A DNA stretch of 64,000 bases, from assembly GCA_041686855.1 (NCBI GenBank), contig JAWLDA010000004.1, forward strand, positions 62,001 to 126,000. The letters run 5' to 3'. The stretch's first letter is position 1; each line of letters begins with the position of its first letter. The notes below the pieces were generated by a model that had not been told where the DNA came from, searched no databases, and worked only from the letters and a program-made list of their open reading frames with translations. This document shows positions 18,034 to 26,363 of the stretch, one piece after another. The stretch comes from JAWLDA01 sp041686855 (GTDB taxonomy: Bacteria; Bacillota; Limnochordia; DTU080; RSA5). A program made the position numbers and the translations under genes.

Positions 18034-19428
18034 ATGTCTGTTCGACCGAACATTCTCTACATCATGAGTGACGACCATGCCGCCCATGCTATGAGCTGCT
18101 ACGGCAGTCGTATCAATGAGACCCCCAACCTTGACCGCATTGCACGTGAAGGAATGCGGCTCGACAACTGCTTTTGCACCAACTCGATCTGCACGCCGAG
18201 CCGAGCGACGATCCTTACAGGGACGTACAGCCATGTCAACGACGTGCGCACCTTGCGCGACCGCTTCGATGGTCGTCAGGAGACGATTGCGAAGTTGTTG
18301 CAAGATGCCGGTTACCAAACGGCGATGGTCGGCAAGTGGCACCTTGGGCACGGAGGCAACGCCGATCCGACGGGGTTCGATTATTGGAACGTGTTGCCCG
18401 GTCAGGGCGACTACCACGATCCCAAGATGTATGAGATGGGCGAGGAGCGGCACTACAAGGGATACGCGACTGACTTGATCACCGACTTATCGCTCAGCTG
18501 GCTCAAGGAGCGGGAGAAGGATCGCCCCTTCTTTCTGATGTGCCACCACAAGGCTCCTCACAGACCGTGGGAGCCTGATGAGAAGCACATGCATCTGTAC
18601 GAAGACGAGGAGATCCCCTACCCCGAGAGCTTTGACGACGATTATAGCAATCGGGCTCCGGCAGCTGCAGCGGCAAAAATGCGGATCGAACGAGACCTAA
18701 GGCCGAGCGACGTCAAATACGATCCGCCCCAAGGGCTCTCGCCCCAGGAGCTCAAGCGGTGGAAGTATCAGCGCTACATTAAGGATTACCTTCGTTGTGT
18801 GGCGTCGGTGGACGACAACGTAGGACGCCTCCTCGATTACCTCGATGACGAAGGGTTGACGGAGAACACCATCGTGGTGTACACATCGGATCAAGGTTTC
18901 TTTTTGGGCGATCACGGGTGGTACGACAAGCGCTTTTTCTACGAAGAGTCGCTGCGGATGCCCTTCGTGGTCCGCTACCCCAAGGAGATTCCTGCCGATC
19001 GGGCGAGCGACGCGATGGTGCTCAACATCGATTTTGCGCCGACCTTCTTAGACTACGCCGGACTCGAGCCGAGCGAGCGGATGCAAGGGGTCTCCGCTCG
19101 CGCCGCCCTGCGCGGTGAGACCCCCGCCGTCTGGCGCAGGTCGATGTACTATCGGTACTTTATGCACCAGGATGGTTCCCACAATGTATACGCGCACTAC
19201 GGAATTCGCACGGAGCGCTACAAATTGATCTACTACTACGAGACGGAGCCGGACCCGCCGGCATGGGAGCTGTTTGATCTGCAGGTGGATCCGTACGAAC
19301 TTAACAACGTGTACGACGATCCCCAGTATCGCGAGATCGTGACGACGTTGAAAGAGGAGCTGCACCGGCTTCGCGTCGAGATGGGTGACGTGAGCGAGCC
19401 TTGGGATGGGGAAGCCGTCGCTTCGTGA
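18034..19428 (+). CDS. Sulfatase (type I, Cys-type), first of three
   Basis: 464 aa, alkaline phosphatase superfamily. NILYIMSDDHAAHAMSCYG carries the metal-binding Asp pair. ICTPSRATILTG carries the C-x-P-S-R motif, whose Cys must be oxidised to formylglycine by a maturase that is not in this window. GKWHLGH supplies the Lys and His, and YTSDQGFFLGDHGWYDK the second metal site. No signal peptide is seen, so it may act in the cytoplasm on imported sulfated sugars. It resembles iduronate- and arylsulfatase-like enzymes; the substrate is unknown. It follows the binding-protein gene by about 140 bases. Confidence 0.93.
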   Translation: MSVRPNILYIMSDDHAAHAMSCYGSRINETPNLDRIAREGMRLDNCFCTNSICTPSRATILTGTYSHVNDVRTLRDRFDGRQETIAKLLQDAGYQTAMVGKWHLGHGGNADPTGFDYWNVLPGQGDYHDPKMYEMGEERHYKGYATDLITDLSLSWLKEREKDRPFFLMCHHKAPHRPWEPDEKHMHLYEDEEIPYPESFDDDYSNRAPAAAAAKMRIERDLRPSDVKYDPPQGLSPQELKRWKYQRYIKDYLRCVASVDDNVGRLLDYLDDEGLTENTIVVYTSDQGFFLGDHGWYDKRFFYEESLRMPFVVRYPKEIPADRASDAMVLNIDFAPTFLDYAGLEPSERMQGVSARAALRGETPAVWRRSMYYRYFMHQDGSHNVYAHYGIRTERYKLIYYYETEPDPPAWELFDLQVDPYELNNVYDDPQYREIVTTLKEELHRLRVEMGDVSEPWDGEAVAS

Positions 19429-20180
19429 CCGAACTGCGTCGACGGGGGAAGAGGTCGCGGACGTCGTGGCGGGGTCGCCTCATCATGGGGCTCGTGATTG
19501 CCCTGGCGATCGCCGTCACGGCTGGTGGTTGTGGAGCGCGGCATCAGGGTGCTGCTCCACAGCCCCCGGCGGATGCGCGGGAGGGGACACGACCTCTCTT
19601 GCGAGCGGGGGATTACTTCCCAGCTCATCTCGGGGCGCGGTGGAAGTACGCGGGTTGGGGCAACGAATTCGCAGCCTACGACGCGTACGTGAGTCACCAA
19701 GAGGGGCGCCGCGTTCAGATCGTCGTTGAGAGCGGCGCCCGGATCGCCTCAGTGTACGAAGTGTCGCAGGAGCGAGTCGTGCGTCTCTTTCGCAGCGCAG
19801 AAATGGAAGAGCCTGACGAGCTCTTGGAGCATCCTGCGCAGGAGCCGTACACGCTCTTGGAGGGCCCACTTGTGCCTGGACGCGAGTGGGCGCCTTACGG
19901 ACCCGATCATGAGGGCGCAAACGAGCTGCGCCGCGTGGAGAGTGTAGGGAGCAGCCTCCAAACGCCAGCGGGCCGTTTTGACAACGCCGTCTGCATCAGA
20001 GTGATTCGTGGAGAGGGGCCCGATTCACGGGAGTGTTACGCACCGGGAATCGGTATGGTTCGCAGTGAATTCCTTGCGGAAGAGCCCATCATCTCGGCTC
20101 TTTCGTTCTTCTCACTCGGCCGGGCCGACGCCGATCCATTCTTGGGATCACCGTCGGTCGGTGAAAAGGAGCCAAAATAG
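19425..20180 (+). CDS. Predicted lipoprotein of unknown function
   Basis: About 251 aa from the GTG at 19425, which overlaps the sulfatase stop as GTGA. Earlier in-frame starts would overlap further. A basic N-terminus and hydrophobic run lead to V-T-A-G-G-C, a lipobox with the Cys near residue 39. The mature part begins with GDYFPAHLGARWKYAGWGNE and is predicted to be beta-rich, like the DUF-type lipoproteins that start with a PLAVGNxWxY segment. No catalytic motif was seen. Confidence 0.8.
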   Translation: MTELRRRGKRSRTSWRGRLIMGLVIALAIAVTAGGCGARHQGAAPQPPADAREGTRPLLRAGDYFPAHLGARWKYAGWGNEFAAYDAYVSHQEGRRVQIVVESGARIASVYEVSQERVVRLFRSAEMEEPDELLEHPAQEPYTLLEGPLVPGREWAPYGPDHEGANELRRVESVGSSLQTPAGRFDNAVCIRVIRGEGPDSRECYAPGIGMVRSEFLAEEPIISALSFFSLGRADADPFLGSPSVGEKEPK

Positions 20181-20193
20181 CGGAAAGGTAGAC

Positions 20194-21063
20194 GTGGAAG
20201 TAGTGGAGATGTGGTTAACGGAGCATGAAACCGATCACTTACGGGTGCAGTGTCGTGTGATACGAACGTTGCATCGAGAACAGTCGAAGTATCAGGATAT
20301 CGCGGTAGTTGAGTCGCGGGAGTACGGACGGATGCTCGTCCTCGACGGCGTCACTCAGACGACCTTGCGGGATGAGTATGTCTATCACGAAATGATTGCG
20401 CATGTACCTCTCTTTGCCCATGAGGGCCCGGAGCGGGTGCTCGTCATCGGTGGAGGCGATGGTGGGACCGTGCGCGAGGTGCTCAAGCACAAGGAGGTCA
20501 AACGCGTAGAACTCGTTGAGATCGACGAGCGGGTTGTGGAGGTCTCCCGTATGTATCTGCCGGAGCTCTCCACGTCCTTGGACGATCCGCGGGTGACCGT
20601 GCGAATCGCTGACGGCATCGAGTACATTCGGGGATGTCGCTCAGAGTACGATGTGGTGCTGATCGATTCCTCGGACCCCATGGGGCCGGCGGAGGGGCTC
20701 TTTACGTCGAAGTTTTACGGAGACGTGGCACGCGCCCTGCGGCGGGGGGGTATGATGGTGACGCAGAGCGGCGCGCCCTTCTTTATGCCAGGGTTGGTCC
20801 GTGAGACCTACGAGGCCATCGCTGAGCGGTTCCGGTCGGCTCACTTGTACCTGGCGAACGTTCCCTCGTACTCAGTGGGTCCGTTTAGCTTTGTCTTTGC
20901 CGCGAAAGATCACGTGGAATGCGAGCCCGTCAGGCGGGCCCGGAGCCGCTTTAAGACGCGGTACTACTCGTCTGAAGTGCACCGGGCCGCCTTTGCCCTG
21001 CCCGTCCACATTAAGGATTTGGTGGAAGGGGAGCCGGGGGAGTCGGGCGCGTCCATCGCTTAA
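20194..21063 (+). CDS. speE: Spermidine synthase (polyamine aminopropyltransferase)
   Basis: Transfers aminopropyl from decarboxylated SAM to putrescine. VLVIGGGDGGTVREVLKH is the cofactor site, KRVELVEIDERVVEVSRMYLPEL binds the ribose, and VVLIDSSDPMGPAEGLFTSKFY holds the catalytic Asp. GGAAAGG six bases before the GTG at 20194 fixes the start; upstream codons in the same frame overlap the lipoprotein gene. At 289 aa it has normal length. No speD or arginine/ornithine decarboxylase gene is in view. Its last codons overlap the convergent FAH-family gene by four bases. Confidence 0.94.
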   Translation: MEVVEMWLTEHETDHLRVQCRVIRTLHREQSKYQDIAVVESREYGRMLVLDGVTQTTLRDEYVYHEMIAHVPLFAHEGPERVLVIGGGDGGTVREVLKHKEVKRVELVEIDERVVEVSRMYLPELSTSLDDPRVTVRIADGIEYIRGCRSEYDVVLIDSSDPMGPAEGLFTSKFYGDVARALRRGGMMVTQSGAPFFMPGLVRETYEAIAERFRSAHLYLANVPSYSVGPFSFVFAAKDHVECEPVRRARSRFKTRYYSSEVHRAAFALPVHIKDLVEGEPGESGASIA

Positions 21064-21947
21064 TCAGCGACGACATCATTCTCTAAGGTTCCAATCGAAT
21101 CGATGCTCACTTGGACCCGATCCCCGGGGTTTAAAAACTTGCCGGTGGCCAAGCCGACGCCCGACGGTGTCCCGGTAGCTATGACGTCCCCCGGTTCGAG
21201 CGTGAGGAAGCTCGAGAGGAACGCGACCAGATCGTAGACGGTGAAGATCATGAGGCGCGTCTCACACCGTTGCCGCTCCTCGCCGTTGACCAGCACGCGA
21301 ATGGTGAGGGCTTGTGGGTCGGGTATCTCATCACACGTCACGACCGCCGGTCCGAGGGGCCCGTAGGTGTCGAATGACTTGGTGTACCAGAAGGAGAGCT
21401 CCCGCGGCTTCTCCACGTGCTCCGTCATGAAGGGTGAACGCTCCGAGACGTCGTTGTAGATCGTGTATCCGGCTATGTATTTGCCGGCGTCGGCAGCCGA
21501 GACGCCCTTAGCGCGGCGTCCGATCACGATGGCAAGCTCGCCTTCGTAATCCGTCTTGCGAAACTGAGGATGTAGTTTGATCGGTTGGCGGTGACCCGTC
21601 AGCACCGTCGTCGGCGGCACGGTAAAGACCCACGGGGCTTGTGTGTGATGGGCCTCCAACGTGCCGCCGCCTTCCTTGATATGGTCAATGTAGTTGCCGG
21701 CGACACAGAGCATCTTGCGAGGGTAGCAGACCGGGGGCGCCAGTTCCAAATCGGAGAGGGCGCCGACCTCGGGCAAGCGGTCGCTTTCAATCGCAGCGCT
21801 GATGGACGAGAAGTCACCGTTGCAGGCCTCGAGCAAGTCGAGGATCGATGGGTACAACGTACTCAGGCCCAGGACTGACGACGCCGATGCGTCGACGAGT
21901 ACACCCGGACGGACGGCGCCGTTCTCCCAATAACTTACGAATCGCAT
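21060..21947 (-). CDS. Fumarylacetoacetate hydrolase-family protein
   Basis: 295 aa. The C-terminal FAH domain (about 78-290) has KMLCVAGNYIDHIKE and the metal-binding residues in DYEGELAIVIGRRAKG, followed by GYTIYNDVSER and DVIATGTPSGVG. Members hydrolyse C-C bonds of acylpyruvates or act as isomerases or dehydratases of sugar-acid intermediates such as 2,4-diketo-3-deoxy acids. Its position downstream of a GntR gene and a Gfo/Idh gene on the same strand fits oxidative sugar catabolism. The exact reaction is unknown. Confidence 0.9.
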   Translation of the reverse strand: MRFVSYWENGAVRPGVLVDASASSVLGLSTLYPSILDLLEACNGDFSSISAAIESDRLPEVGALSDLELAPPVCYPRKMLCVAGNYIDHIKEGGGTLEAHHTQAPWVFTVPPTTVLTGHRQPIKLHPQFRKTDYEGELAIVIGRRAKGVSAADAGKYIAGYTIYNDVSERSPFMTEHVEKPRELSFWYTKSFDTYGPLGPAVVTCDEIPDPQALTIRVLVNGEERQRCETRLMIFTVYDLVAFLSSFLTLEPGDVIATGTPSGVGLATGKFLNPGDRVQVSIDSIGTLENDVVAD

Positions 21948-21972
21948 TCAAAACCACCTCGATTTCTAAGTG

Positions 21973-21984
21973 TGATACGTATCA
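21973..21984. repeat. Perfect 12-base palindrome
   Basis: TGATACGTATCA is a perfect inverted repeat in the short space between the Gfo/Idh stop and the FAH-family start on the minus strand, and it overlaps the Gfo/Idh stop codon. It could be an operator within the operon or chance. It shares no obvious core with the GGT-N3-ACC element. Confidence 0.45.
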
Positions 21985-23040
21985 GCCCTCACCATATGAG
22001 GACTCGATCGCTCTGAGGACGGCGGCGGCATCGTGGAGCGTCGCCAACCCGGACGCGTCCGGGCCGCCGCGGCCTTGCGCTCGTCGGCGCTGAACTGCCT
22101 GGGCGAACGCCTGGAGGAACCAGATCCCGCTCTCGCCCCCGTAACAACGGGGAGTTGACCCGCCCGCGTAATGTGTCTCCGTCAGCTTTTGTCCATGGGA
22201 GCCCCACTCGGTGATGTCGATCCGCTCGTCGATCATGTCAGCAAAGAGGGTACCGTTTTCGCAGTGCAGCTTCATCGTCAAATCGGAGCCTTCGCGGCGC
22301 ATGTAGCCTGTCGTGACGGTGGCCATCGCTCCGGAGCGTAGGGTGAGAGCAGCGACGGCTGCGTCTTCGACGTCGATCGCCTCGCGGCCAAGGTTTGCCG
22401 TCATGCCGCGCACGATCTCTGGTTGGGAGCCGGTCACGTAAAAGAGGAGGTCGATCATGTGACAGCCCATCCAGTGAAGGATGCCTCCGCCACTCGCTTC
22501 CTTGCTAAAGAGCGGGTTCTCAGGGCCGCGGACGCGCACCTGAGTAGTAAAGAGGCGTAGTTCGACCATCCACAAACGGCCGAGGCGCTCCTCGATGACG
22601 GTGCGGCGTATGTCCTGAAACAATGGGTGGTGCCGCCGCAGGTAGGCGACAGCCGTGACGAGCCCTCTTGACTCGACCATCGGTAGAATAGGCGCTAGCT
22701 CCGTGCTCGTCCGTGCCCCTGGCTTGTCCAAGGCGACGTGCACGTCCCGTTCAACGAGTTGCATGAGGGTGGGCCCCGATTCGGCGTTGGGGACCAGGAC
22801 AAAGGCCGCCTCAATGTCGGGGTGGGCGGCGAGCATTGACTCGACGTCGGCGTAGCAGGGCGTCCCTGGCAGATGCCGACTCGCCGATTCTCGACCGCTC
22901 GGAGTCCCTTCTGTCACTGCGACGATGCTGAGATCAGGCGTTTGCTCGAGGGTGTCGAGCCAACTGACGGGCTCGTGGCCCCTAACAGCGTGTGGGTGTC
23001 TGAGTCCGACGATTCCGACCTTTACGCGTGGTGTCGACAT
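21982..23040 (-). CDS. Gfo/Idh/MocA-family oxidoreductase
   Basis: About 352 aa. The Rossmann start VKVGIVGLRHPHAVRG has a shortened glycine motif (G-L-R-H-P-H), and the lysine motif appears as VALDKPGARTS near residue 103. Active-site helix residues are likely in GGGILHWMGCHMIDLL, with an Asp and two His. The ATG at 23040 (MSTPRVK) is preferred over a GTG five codons earlier that overlaps the GntR stop. It is probably co-transcribed with the GntR gene and the FAH-family gene. It is distant from the duplicated cassette members. Confidence 0.9.
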   Translation of the reverse strand: MSTPRVKVGIVGLRHPHAVRGHEPVSWLDTLEQTPDLSIVAVTEGTPSGRESASRHLPGTPCYADVESMLAAHPDIEAAFVLVPNAESGPTLMQLVERDVHVALDKPGARTSTELAPILPMVESRGLVTAVAYLRRHHPLFQDIRRTVIEERLGRLWMVELRLFTTQVRVRGPENPLFSKEASGGGILHWMGCHMIDLLFYVTGSQPEIVRGMTANLGREAIDVEDAAVAALTLRSGAMATVTTGYMRREGSDLTMKLHCENGTLFADMIDERIDITEWGSHGQKLTETHYAGGSTPRCYGGESGIWFLQAFAQAVQRRRAQGRGGPDASGLATLHDAAAVLRAIESSYGEG

Positions 23041-23051
23041 GACGATCCCCC

Positions 23052-23747
23052 TCACTCGAAGGTCGGCAGCGCCTTCTTCACTTTCGCTAAGTGCATGCGC
23101 ATGGCGCCTTCGGCGGTGTGGCGGTCTTGTGTCTTGATGGCCTGAAGGATCTCGCGGTGCTCTACGACCACGTCGCGGGCCGACTGGCCCGCTTCGAGGG
23201 TCCGCTCGCGAATGGTCACCAACCCCTCCCCGATGATGCGCAACAGGCGCAGCAGTATGGGGTTCCCCGTCGCCTCGAAAATGCTTTGGTGAAATGCGAT
23301 ATCCTCTTCGAGGACGTTTTCGCCTGTCGCAATCTTTAGTTCGGTCTCATCGAGAATCCTCTCCATATATGCGATATCTTTGGGGGTGGCGCGCTCGGCG
23401 GCCAAGCCCGTCGCGTACACTTCAAGCGCCTCTCGGGCCTCCATGAGCGGAAGATACCCGCGTTCGCGCTCCGGAATCCACTGCGTGACCACGGAGAGGA
23501 GGTGGGCCATTTCGGGCTCGCCCACATAGGCGCCCTGGCCAATGCGAATGTTGATAAACCCGGTGATGTTTAGCATGCGCAGGCTCTCTCGCACCACGGT
23601 GCGACTCACTTGCAGTCGTTCGGCGAGTTCGCGCTCGGATGGTAGGCGATCGCCCGGTTTAAGCTGGTTGGCGAGAATGTAACGTTCGATCTCTTGCGCG
23701 ACTCGCTGGTAAAGTGGAGTCGGCTGAACAGGCTGAAGTCCTTTCAA
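23052..23747 (-). CDS. GntR-family regulator, FadR subfamily
   Basis: 231 aa. The N-terminal winged helix has PLYQRVAQEIERYI and PGDRLPSERELAERLQVSR (residues 11-50). The C-terminal FCD domain (about 85-225) holds the metal and ligand residues in EEDIAFHQSIFEATGNP, VVEHREILQAI and MRMHL. Such proteins usually repress sugar-acid catabolic operons and release DNA on binding the substrate. It is the first gene of a GntR-Gfo/Idh-FAH unit and is divergent from the second cassette. The space between holds a GGT-N3-ACC element (23941-23954) also found before the first cassette, so it is the best candidate regulator of both. Confidence 0.93.
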   Translation of the reverse strand: MKGLQPVQPTPLYQRVAQEIERYILANQLKPGDRLPSERELAERLQVSRTVVRESLRMLNITGFINIRIGQGAYVGEPEMAHLLSVVTQWIPERERGYLPLMEAREALEVYATGLAAERATPKDIAYMERILDETELKIATGENVLEEDIAFHQSIFEATGNPILLRLLRIIGEGLVTIRERTLEAGQSARDVVVEHREILQAIKTQDRHTAEGAMRMHLAKVKKALPTFE

Positions 23748-23905
23748 CGCCCTTACAACCTTTCAGGGACACCCCTAGATGTTGTTGCCCCGTCGAATTA
23801 CGCAACACGTTCGAACTCAGAACCCACTCTTCCTGCTACTGATCTGCTGGGCAGACCGCCAAATTTCACATTATCTTACGGTATCGACAGTATTGATAGA
23901 GGATT

Positions 23906-23934
23906 TTGGTTCTGGCTCACAAATCCTTTATATT
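23906..23934 (+). promoter_or_regulatory. Promoter candidate for cassette copy 2
   Basis: TTGGTT (23906-23911), a 17-base spacer, and TATATT (23929-23934) form a plausible sigma-A promoter. The operator candidate begins seven bases after the -10, so a bound repressor would cover the start of transcription. The -35 is weak (three of six). Confidence 0.4.
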
Positions 23935-23940
23935 GTCTGC

Positions 23941-23954
23941 TGGTCTAACCGCGT
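23941..23954 (+). promoter_or_regulatory. GntR/FadR-type operator candidate, copy 2
   Basis: TGGTCTAACCGCGT, identical to 6794-6807. It contains GGT-CTA-ACC, the arrangement known for FadR-subfamily operators. It lies about 190 bases from the GntR start codon and about 60 bases before the first cassette gene. Identity over 14 bases inside otherwise different sequence supports function. Confidence 0.55.
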
Positions 23955-24011
23955 CTGCCGACACATGTTTCATAGAGCGATGTCCAGGGTGAGAGACGCA
24001 AGGAATGGAGT

Positions 24012-25172
24012 GTGGGGCGTAAGATGGAGAATTCCAAGACCTTTCGAGCGGCGATCGTCGGTACGGGACGCATCGCCGATCTCTACGACGATGAGACGGT
24101 GCACGTTCCTGACATCACCCTGCCGCCCGGGAATGTACACGCCAACATGTACAACGTGAAGCCGGTCTCGCACGCCGGGGCTTATCGTACCACGCCTGGG
24201 TATGAGCTTGTCGCGGCGGCCAACCGCGGCAAAGAGCGTCTCAGTGCGTTTGGTCGGCGCCACGAGGTGCAATCGCTTTACACCGATTTTACAAAAATGT
24301 TGCGAGACGAAGCGCCGGATGTGGTCTCGGTGTGCACGCAGTCGCCTGAGAAGCACGATGTGGTGCTGGCATGCGCCGAGGCGCGGGTGCCTGTTGTGAT
24401 CGTCGAGAAGGCCTTCGCCACCAGCTTGCAGGAGGCTGATGCCATGCTGGCCGCTTGCCGCGAAGCGGGCACCTTCATCGCGGTGCATCACCCGATGCGC
24501 TTTAGCCTGATGTACCGGCGTCTGCGGAGACTGGCACTCGACGGGTCGATCGGGGCATTTGGCTCCATCGCCTGCTACGGTGGGGGACTCGTGCACGGCG
24601 GCACGCACAAGTTTGACTTCATGCGGTTCGTTGGGGGACCGGTCACGTCTGTACTTGCGCGGATCCCCGATCTCGAGCCAATACCGCCCGATCCACTGGC
24701 GGCGACGTATCCGGACCTCAAGGGCGACGCGCTGCTCACCTTTGAGAGTGGGGCTACAGGCCTTTTGTCGGGTGTCTCGCCATCTGCAGGCGGGATGGAG
24801 ATTCGCGGATCGGGAGGGTACGTGACGGCCCCTGCCAACACAGGGATCATGAAACTCGTACAGACAAAGCAGCGGTCGGCGGCTGAGTATGGAATCTCGC
24901 AGACGGCCGAGGGTCGGCCGGTACGACCCGTTTCGTGGGAAGAAGAATCCTCCGCTTGGCCGACGAGTGACGAAGCGCACCACATGAGCGCGATGCAGCG
25001 CCTGCTGACCGAGTTGTACGCGACGATGACACGGGGAGAATCGTTTATATCCACCGGCGAAGACGGAGCTGCCGCGCTGGAGCTGGCGATTGCCTGTTAC
25101 CAATCGGCGTTGACTCGGGGTCCGGTCTCACTTCCTTTGAAGAACCGTGCCTTGCGGGTGTTCAATCGATAG
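24012..25172 (+). CDS. Gfo/Idh/MocA-family oxidoreductase A, cassette copy 2 (intact)
   Basis: 386 aa; the intact partner of the relic at 6845-7462. The Rossmann motif AIVGTGRIADLYDDE is near residues 14-28, the lysine motif VVIVEKAFATSLQEAD is near residue 130, and HHPMRFSLMYRRLRR supplies active-site residues. AAGGA eight bases before supports GTG 24012; an in-frame ATG at 24024 is also possible. Gene B follows after 32 bases, so a shared transcript is likely. An NAD(P)-dependent sugar or inositol-type dehydrogenase is inferred; the substrate is unknown. Confidence 0.92.
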   Translation: MGRKMENSKTFRAAIVGTGRIADLYDDETVHVPDITLPPGNVHANMYNVKPVSHAGAYRTTPGYELVAAANRGKERLSAFGRRHEVQSLYTDFTKMLRDEAPDVVSVCTQSPEKHDVVLACAEARVPVVIVEKAFATSLQEADAMLAACREAGTFIAVHHPMRFSLMYRRLRRLALDGSIGAFGSIACYGGGLVHGGTHKFDFMRFVGGPVTSVLARIPDLEPIPPDPLAATYPDLKGDALLTFESGATGLLSGVSPSAGGMEIRGSGGYVTAPANTGIMKLVQTKQRSAAEYGISQTAEGRPVRPVSWEEESSAWPTSDEAHHMSAMQRLLTELYATMTRGESFISTGEDGAAALELAIACYQSALTRGPVSLPLKNRALRVFNR

Positions 25173-25204
25173 CGTGACCATCTCGGTATGGAAAGGGGTA
25201 GACG

Positions 25205-26302
25205 ATGAGAAAGTACACTGCTGGCGTGATCGGCTGTGGTCGTATGGGGGGATTCATCGATAACGAATGGATCGGCGGTCCTCTCGAGTACATGCTCCCA
25301 CACTCCCACGCGGCTGTTTACGAGTCGATTGATCGGATCGATCTCGTGGCGTGTTGTGATCCGCGGGTGGAGGTGATGGATCGCTTCGGTGAACGGTACA
25401 ACGTACCTCCGGAGCGCCGCTACACCGATTATCGGGAGATGATTCGCCAAGAGCGGCTCGACATCCTAAGCATCGCGACGCAGCCTGAGCAGCGCGCTGA
25501 GATCGTCGAGTTCGCGTGCGAACAGGGGGCGCGAGCGCTCTACTGCGAAAAGGCGTTGTGCGCCTCCCTCGAAGAGGCAGATCGCATTGTCGATGTCGTG
25601 AAGAGGCACAAGGTAGCCTTCAACATGGGGACGGGCCGGCGCTGGGACACCGGTTACGAGGCGATGAAGTCCCTCGTGCACAGCGGCGAGTTGGGAGAGC
25701 TGCGCTCGATCGTCCTCTACGGGACCGGTACGCTCTTTAACAGCGGCAGCCACTGGTTCGACCTCGCGCTCTGGATCAACAACGATGCGCCTGTGGACTG
25801 GGTCCAAGGGCACCTTCCCGGTGGGTATGACGCCTTGGACGGGGACGTGCTGCGGCGAGATCCCGTCGGAGAGGGCATCATTCACTTTGCCAACGGCGTC
25901 ACGGCGTACGCGCTCAACACGCCGAGAGGCCCTGAGATCGAGGCCATCTGTACCAACGGTGTGGTCACGGGTCAAAACAACGGACTCAGTTGGTCTGTAC
26001 GCCGTACCCCGACCGGCTCAGGTCCCCGTTGGCAGCTCAAGGAGGCTCCCTTCCCCGAGTATGTGCCCCAGGGTACCAACAAGCGGTTGGTTGAGGATCT
26101 GGTGCAGGCCCTCGACACCGGCGGCCCCACCCGCGGTGGCGTCGAGGCAGCCCGCATGAATCAGGAGATTATCGCGGCGTTCGTCGAGTCCCACCGTCAC
26201 GGCGGACAGCGCGTCGCGGTCCCGCTCCGTGAGCGTGGGGTTCGCTTAGAGAGTGGAACCAAGGGTCGCAACCCTAAGTATCAAGGGGGCGTCGCCGGTT
26301 AG
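25205..26302 (+). CDS. Gfo/Idh/MocA-family oxidoreductase B, cassette copy 2
   Basis: 365 aa, with VIGCGRMGGFIDNEWIGG at the nucleotide site and YCEKALCASLEEADR as the lysine motif. NMGTGRRWDTGYEAMKSL, SGSHWFDLALWINND and TGGPTRGGVEAARMNQE are shared nearly unchanged with the product of 7485-8591. Two different dehydrogenases in tandem (A then B) suggest successive or reversible oxidation-reduction of one sugar, as in some inositol or 3-keto-sugar routes; this is inference. The purine-rich AAAGGGG before the ATG is a good ribosome site. Confidence 0.92.
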   Translation: MRKYTAGVIGCGRMGGFIDNEWIGGPLEYMLPHSHAAVYESIDRIDLVACCDPRVEVMDRFGERYNVPPERRYTDYREMIRQERLDILSIATQPEQRAEIVEFACEQGARALYCEKALCASLEEADRIVDVVKRHKVAFNMGTGRRWDTGYEAMKSLVHSGELGELRSIVLYGTGTLFNSGSHWFDLALWINNDAPVDWVQGHLPGGYDALDGDVLRRDPVGEGIIHFANGVTAYALNTPRGPEIEAICTNGVVTGQNNGLSWSVRRTPTGSGPRWQLKEAPFPEYVPQGTNKRLVEDLVQALDTGGPTRGGVEAARMNQEIIAAFVESHRHGGQRVAVPLRERGVRLESGTKGRNPKYQGGVAG

Positions 26303-26363
26303 GCGCGCCGCATCACGACCTCTGGCTACAGGTTGTGCAATTCATTAAAGGGGGAAATAAACG

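Noticed and set aside
20008..20193. A longer spermidine synthase start at 20008
   Set aside because: The added residues are the out-of-frame shadow of the lipoprotein gene and carry no conserved sequence; GTG 20194 has a good ribosome site and gives normal length.
23970..25103. A 377-codon open frame on the minus strand
   Set aside because: It lies almost wholly opposite the intact Gfo/Idh gene 24012-25172, which has clear motifs and a paralogue. The translation is rich in Arg, His and Cys, as expected of an antisense shadow in GC-rich DNA.
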